Source: Halictus rubicundus
Taxonomy: Eukaryota; Arthropoda; Insecta; Hymenoptera; Halictidae
Assembly (NCBI RefSeq): GCF_050948215.1
Contig: NC_135153.1
Coordinates: forward strand, 13,482,058 to 13,546,057
Reading direction: 5' to 3'
DNA: 64,000 bases
Shown here: positions 59,281 through 64,000 of the stretch, one piece after another
Numbering within the stretch: the first letter of the stretch is position 1
How the letters are laid out: the number at the start of each line of letters is the position of its first letter
Notes under the pieces: generated by a model
Databases searched by the model: none
Seen by the model: the letters and a program-made list of their open reading frames with translations, nothing else
Told to the model about the DNA's origin: nothing
Program-made: the position numbers and the translations under genes

Positions 59281-59710
59281 AGTCCGCGGAAGATGGGTGC
59301 AAGTCCCGGAAATTTTTGCGATTTCGGAATCCTCGGAAAACGGACTACGGGATGCACTTATCCTCTTGGCAGTGCAAGTCGCTGGAAAGGAGCTACAAGT
59401 CTCGGAAATCTTTCTAGTTTCATGAAGCTTGAGGAATAGAGTACAAGATGCACTTACACTTTTGTGTTTTGACATTCATGGGAAATAGTTAGAAACTACG
59501 CGAAAATTTTATACCGATGCATAGATTGAACAATAGGGAATAACCTAGGTATATAATTTTGCCCGTGCAAGTCTCTAGAAAATTACAGCAAGTCAAAGTA
59601 ATTTTTCAGGTGTCATAAGCCTCGAGTGACGAAGTAGAATCAGAACTCCATCCTTCTTGTATGAAAGTCTTTAGTGAATGGTTGCAAGTCCTGGAAATTT
59701 TTGCGTCGTC
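59281..59710 (-). repeat. Degenerate GGGACTTGCAGCG repeat, cluster 3 (reverse orientation)
   Basis: The complementary word appears on the plus strand as GTGCAAGTCCCGGAAATTTT (59298), GTGCAAGTCGCTGGAAAGGA (59373), CTACAAGTCTCGGAAATCTT (59393), GTGCAAGTCTCTAGAAAATT (59565) and GTTGCAAGTCCTGGAAATTT (59681). The first two are 75 bp apart, the same spacing as in cluster 2. Confidence 0.6.
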
Positions 59711-60614
59711 TTATTGACTGGGAAAAGGAGTACAAACTCTGCTAATTTCTTTTCCGAACTTGAGTCCCGAATGCGCGTAAACGGCCGGGAAAACGTACGA
59801 CCCCGAATTATAAGATTCGATAAAGTCGGAAAGTTTGCCGGGACTTGGCGAGCATTTTACGCTTGTGCATCGACCAGTTCCATTCGAACGGTACCAGAGG
59901 GAAATGCAGAGATTTAATAAAGCGAGGAAACGCAGGTGCGCGGACGTAAATCTTTGGAAGACCTAATCACGTGCAGCGATCCGAGAGTAACCTTTGATCC
60001 GATCGAGTAATTCAACGTGTAACAAAAATGTATCTCGAGAAACAGGTCTCCGAACTGTTCTGTGTTACGGAATCGACGAGTTTAGAACAATTTCCACGTT
60101 GAATCATCTCGTACGTACGACCAGGCATTTTCAATTTCGCCGGAGAGGTACTCACACACACACACACAAGTATACACACAACGTTAATGTTTCGTGACGC
60201 TATAATGTTCCATTATACGGGATTAAGATAATAGTATGAACATCAAACTGTCTTCTTATATCGATCGCCGGCTTCTTCCTCCGTTTCGCTCTTGCATTAC
60301 ACTCTGCCGCATGAAATTTGCTGAACATCTCGCGAAAACTGGATCGAACTCTACGCGAACAAATTGTTTCCTGTATATTTAGCGAGCCTTTATTATACGA
60401 ACGGCCTTGTACGTGTTCGGATAAACGAGGTTATACTTGTGTTTATCGTTAGGTTATATGCAGGTATTTATGACAAATATAAGTGTACTTTGAATCAGTA
60501 AAAATATCAAAAGAATGCCATTATTTTCGATTTCCGAACCTGATTAAAGGAAAAGTTTCTTGTAATTAATGGAGACAATTTTGAACACAAATTCCCAAGT
60601 TAGTTATCATTAAA
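59711..60614. other. Unique sequence, no gene seen
   Basis: A short interrupted (CA)n tract lies at 60152-60180. Nothing else recognised. Confidence 0.5.
60152..60180. repeat. (CA)n microsatellite
   Basis: About eight CA units, an AGTATA interruption, then three more. Confidence 0.85.
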
Positions 60615-60807
60615 TTGCGGATTTTTATGCAAAATTGTCTCTACAGGAGATCTGGCGACAGATCTGAGATCTGAGCTACAAAAATATTAATTTCCTTTTT
60701 TACTCATTTCAATCGACTGAAAATAAGACATATTTTTAAATTCCTTCAATGCTTCTACCGTTCTACATTTCATCTACAAATGTTTGACATAAATACATAA
60801 AATCTAC
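60615..60807 (+). mobile_element. GCGGATTTTTATGCA-family element, near full length
   Basis: Left TTGCGGATTTTTATGCAAAA, internal landmark CGACTGAAAATAAGACATAT, right GACATAAATACATAAAATCT. The ends are imperfect inverted repeats and the 193-bp length equals the copy at 46574. No coding content. Inside lies a small palindromic duplication of AGATCT words (60648-60680). Confidence 0.6.
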
Positions 60808-60850
60808 TTAGCATATTATCGGACTCCCTCTCTTCCTTGCTCTTCGTAAA

Positions 60851-60994
60851 TAGAGTGGATTTCGGTTAATTAGGGCAGGTTAGGACCGAAGATAATTTGT
60901 CCCAATTATATAGGCTTACTGTCCCAATATTCTATTCTAGTTTTTGGTTCTGTTCTTCAGTATACCTGCCCCAAATTAACCGGAATCCACCGTA
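60851..60994. mobile_element. Palindromic MITE, GTGGATTCCGGTTAATT type
   Basis: Left TAGAGTGGATTTCGGTTAAT then TAGGGCAGGT; right ACCTGCCCC then AAATTAACCGGAATCCACCG and TA. The arms are inverted over about 35 bp and TA lies at each border. It is 144 bp long. The TA border and short length suggest a Tc1/mariner-type MITE; only one copy is present here. Confidence 0.8.
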
Positions 60995-62157
60995 TACAGT
61001 TGCCGTGCATAAATTAGCACTGGTGCACGTTTGCCTGCAAAATCCATACCAATCTGCTGCCGGTGTTTTATACTTGATGCACTTTTAATCCGCTCGAATA
61101 TCAATTTCGTGAATTCTACCGATCCATTGGGCCGGTCGCAAATTGCCAGATTACCGGTATAAAAAAAAAACATGGGAAAGAAAGAAATTGGCGAATCATT
61201 TGTTCGCGCAGATTGGCGTCAGTTCGCGGTCAACGGCAGCTTTATTTTGCTCAAAGTTGAACCGGGCCCGGCGCGGCGCGGCGGTGTGCGCGCGCTCTGA
61301 AAATAAACGACTCATTTATCGGAACAAAGGGACGTGGCGCGCGTGTTTTTCGTCGCTGCTTTTTTTCCAGCGGGTGGGGAGGATTAAACGGATTATCGAT
61401 TTGACCTGACGGTCCTCTAACCTCGTTGCAAAGTGCGACAGGTCATTTATACATATATTCGAGGCTACGTAATAGAAATTGACCATCGATTCGACGTTTG
61501 GCTCGACAGCGTTACACTACACAATCACACCGGCAACCAATCAATGCCGACGATGAACCGACCGCTTCCGAAACGAGACACGACCATAAGCTCCGGGCGT
61601 CGTCGTACCTGGCGAATTCCAGGGACTCGCCAAAATCATAAATTGACCGCCCGGGAAATATGTTTAGGAGGGTATTCTGGTTTTAGCCGAATTTTAGACG
61701 TTTTTTTCGGGAGATCTATCCAATCTTTTCTATTAGGACTTTACACAAATATTCACGGGTATTTGAAGGTACATAAGATATTTTTTTAAAGCAAAAATTA
61801 TCAACATAACACGCGTTATATATTTTTTTTTGTTGCCACGATTTCGGTCGTTCTACTAATCGAGAACAAAAACATGAAAATGTAGATTAATTAGTATGGA
61901 TGAGCAGCATTTTGCATTTAAATTGTTAATTTTCTGGGTATTTTTCCACATGCAGCATGTTAAACAGATAAGAAAAAACATCGTTCCAACTTTCCTTTTT
62001 TAAATGAAAAAACCAGAATAACCCCGTTAATTGCACCGAGTTAAAGTTGTATCAAGCACCGTCGCGAATTGCCTGAATTAATTGGAATCATCCGCGCTGA
62101 TAATAATCGAGCTCGCGGATAATGACGTGGTCGCTCGTTCTCCTATTAGCATCTGTG
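60995..62157. other. Unique sequence, no gene seen
   Basis: A GC-rich tract (CGGCGCGGCGCGGCGG at about 61267) lies in otherwise ordinary sequence. No gene supported. Confidence 0.5.
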
Positions 62158-62372
62158 TATTTATTTGTGTACATAATGTTCCTTATGCAACGTTTCTTTG
62201 CACGTTGTATATCTATCTGGCGTATGGATTTATTTGTGCGCACAATGTTTTTTCCACAAGTCACGTGTGCTTTATTTATGTATTTATTCGTGTAGACAAT
62301 GTCGTTGCACATTATGCGGTTTATCTACATATTTATTTGCTGGCACAATGTTTTGTTCACTCCTGCATTTTC
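62158..62372. repeat. Degenerate tandem repeat of about 50-70 bp, 4 units
   Basis: ATTTATTTGTGTACATAATG (62159), ATTTATTTGTGCGCACAATG (62228), ATTTATTCGTGTAGACAATG (62282) and ATTTATTTGCTGGCACAATG (62331) start four units of decreasing length. They keep a 113-codon frame open with a loose Phe-Ile-x-x-x-Asn-Val echo, but the spacing is not constant in frame. Confidence 0.8.
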
Positions 62373-62474
62373 AATGAGCAACGCGGTCTGACATTAAATA
62401 ATCATTATTCACTATTATTTTGAATAATTTATCGTTTGTCGAGGAAATTGATAAAAAATTTAGTAGAGTAGTAG

Positions 62475-62642
62475 TAGTCAGGTAAGGGGCCCAATTACTG
62501 TGCCTATATTAATTACACTTATTTTTAAAGCATAATGAATTTCAAAAGAAAGATATTAAATTTTTTTCATTAAAATCGGTTAATATTATGCTTTAAAAAG
62601 AAGTATAATACAGGCACAGTAATTGGGTCCCTTACCCTAGTA
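62475..62642. mobile_element. Palindromic MITE, GGGACCCAATTACTGTG type, copy 2
   Basis: Left GGTAAGGGGCCCAATTACTG; right CAGTAATTGGGTCCCTTACC then CTAGTA. The arms are inverted over about 60 bp, including AATTACACTTATTTTTAAAG and CTTTAAAAAGAAGTATAATA. 168 bp. Confidence 0.88.
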
Positions 62643-64000
62643 CCCACTATTCATCAATTTAATATTTTTCAACGTAATTCTATCATCGTACAATATTGAA
62701 TTCAACGCTGGTATTTAATGATCGTTAATAGCAGCGCAATATTCGTCGTTGTTTCGAACGTTTAATTATTATTATTGTTACAACCCGAACAAATCCAATG
62801 CTTTCAATGGCTGGCGGATCTGGCACGAAGCAAAATAAACAAAGCGCACAACAAATATTTATATATTCGGACACGGTGTTATTTAATAAACGTGACAAAC
62901 CAGTGCTAGTGTTTACAACAACAAAAAAAGAAAGCTGCCATCGCCGGTCAATATTGACACGGTATTTGTTTGCAGGGAAAAAACATCGGAAAAACCGTTC
63001 AATCACCGTTTCATTTTTAATGAAAACTGTTCGGCAACAACAGGCGGGGAGTTCGTGAGCGCGCGCGCGTCTAATAACCGGAGTGGCTCTGCAACCATAG
63101 CGTCCGAGCAAATTTATCATGCATAGCGAAGCGGTGAAATCCATTTGACGGTTAAATATGCATTAATGTTTAAAAATCAAGGGTTGCCCCGCGCGTGTCG
63201 ATAAATTATTTCGTACCACCGCGGAATAATAATGAAATATTACGCGAACGGGGCCGCGAGCCGTTCGAGAACAATGGCCGGGGCGAGATGTTTTCGTTCC
63301 GCCATGCTGATGCACGTCCAATTTTCGCTGATGCACCCCGGCGAATTGTGATTTATTTTATATATCAAGCTTAGGAAACCCGCATCCCATTATTATTTTT
63401 TTTTTCGCTCCGCAATCGCCGCGGAACGCTGGCTCACGGTGAACTCCCCGGTTTTACTATTTTTTCACTGTAACTGCAAGCTAATTGGCTGGGAACGCGT
63501 GCATTGCGTCCGATGCAACCGGGCTTGGACACGTTTTATTTTCGCACGGGACACAAAATAATCGGTTGGGGAACACCTTTTTGCTTTAATCGAACCACTC
63601 GGTTCGAATCAATTAGCTGTGGCTAAGTATGGCATTACCTTTTAATTAAACTTACTGTCGATTTTAAATTATGAATAATTCGAGTCGATCGAGGGAAAAA
63701 TTGATCGATAAACCAGTAAATGGCACAAAGCATCGGTCGATCGTATAATTTTCAACTGGGAATCGTAAAAGATAACTCGGCTAAGCAAGAGATTTTAATT
63801 GAAATCACTGTCGATTCGAAGCGACGAATAATTTGATTGGCTCGATGGGAAAATTGACAAGTAGAGCCGCGAGCGTTCCAAAGCATCGTCAACGATGTAA
63901 TTGTGCTAAGAGGACTGTAAAAAATTATTCCACTCGACGGGCAAAGAATGACAATTACGTTCACGTTTGAATAAACGAGTACGGCCGAATTATTTAAAAA
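62643..64000. other. Unique sequence, no gene seen
   Basis: A 139-codon minus frame (62725-63144) has no recognisable family and overlaps an 86-codon plus frame. T/A-rich runs near 63390. No gene supported. Confidence 0.5.

Overview
This is a eukaryotic nuclear window in which I can support no protein-coding gene. The base composition is moderately AT-rich. It has long GA/CT microsatellites, CpG-containing unique sequence, many TAATTA-type stretches, and short non-autonomous DNA transposons flanked by TTAA or TA. Together these suggest an insect, most plausibly a hymenopteran such as a bee. That assignment is an inference from texture, because there is no conserved coding exon or rRNA/tRNA to anchor it. 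No open frame exceeds 190 codons, and the longest ones run through GA/CT microsatellites or tandem repeats. The window is best read as intergenic or long-intron DNA.

The structure that can be supported is repeat structure. (1) A Tc1/mariner-like MITE family has eight copies between 2.8 and 53.4 kb, with TACAGTG...CACTGTA-type ends and a GGGTCTAGCCAGGGACA-type interior. (2) TTAA-bounded, piggyBac-like MITEs fall into three terminal types: CCCTTTGCACTCG at 18.3 and 19.1 kb; CACTAAACC at 1.7 and 20.4 kb with degenerate relatives at 4.3 and 17.1 kb; CACGTTGAACGCCA at 43.8 kb. (3) A foldback element with GGGTGTCCCAAAA ends is present twice, at 11.3 and 46.8 kb. (4) Two further short palindromic elements are a GGGTAAGGGACCCAATTACTG type at 33.5 and 62.5 kb and a GTGGATTCCGGTTAATT type at 60.85 kb. 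(5) A dispersed family of about 170-200 bp has ends related to GCGGATTTTTATGCA. I assembled it from at least nine full or partial copies, and it is the least expected item here.

Tandem arrays are the second theme. They comprise a 31-bp minisatellite (9.5-10.1 kb), an indel-free 22-copy 14-bp array (31.1 kb), an 87-bp array that stays open as a 29-residue protein repeat (36.1 kb), a 214-bp array (23.2 kb), and arrays of about 115, 130, 20/26, 20 and 60 bp. There are also two independent 176-bp duplications (40.1 and 43.3 kb). A degenerate 'GGGACTTGCAGCG' repeat forms three clusters about 4 kb apart (51.0, 55.35 and 59.3 kb).

Layout: 0-8 kb is mostly unique DNA with three MITEs. 8.5-10.1 kb holds a CpG-rich, Z-DNA-prone patch and the minisatellite. 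11-17 kb is unique DNA with MITEs. 17.1-21.8 kb is the densest transposon cluster. 23-29 kb has arrays and microsatellites. 29-37 kb has arrays and MITEs. 37-47 kb is AT-rich unique sequence, GA-rich sequence and MITEs. 47-64 kb is mostly unique sequence with the three spaced clusters and four MITEs near the end. Nothing here forms a pathway or operon.
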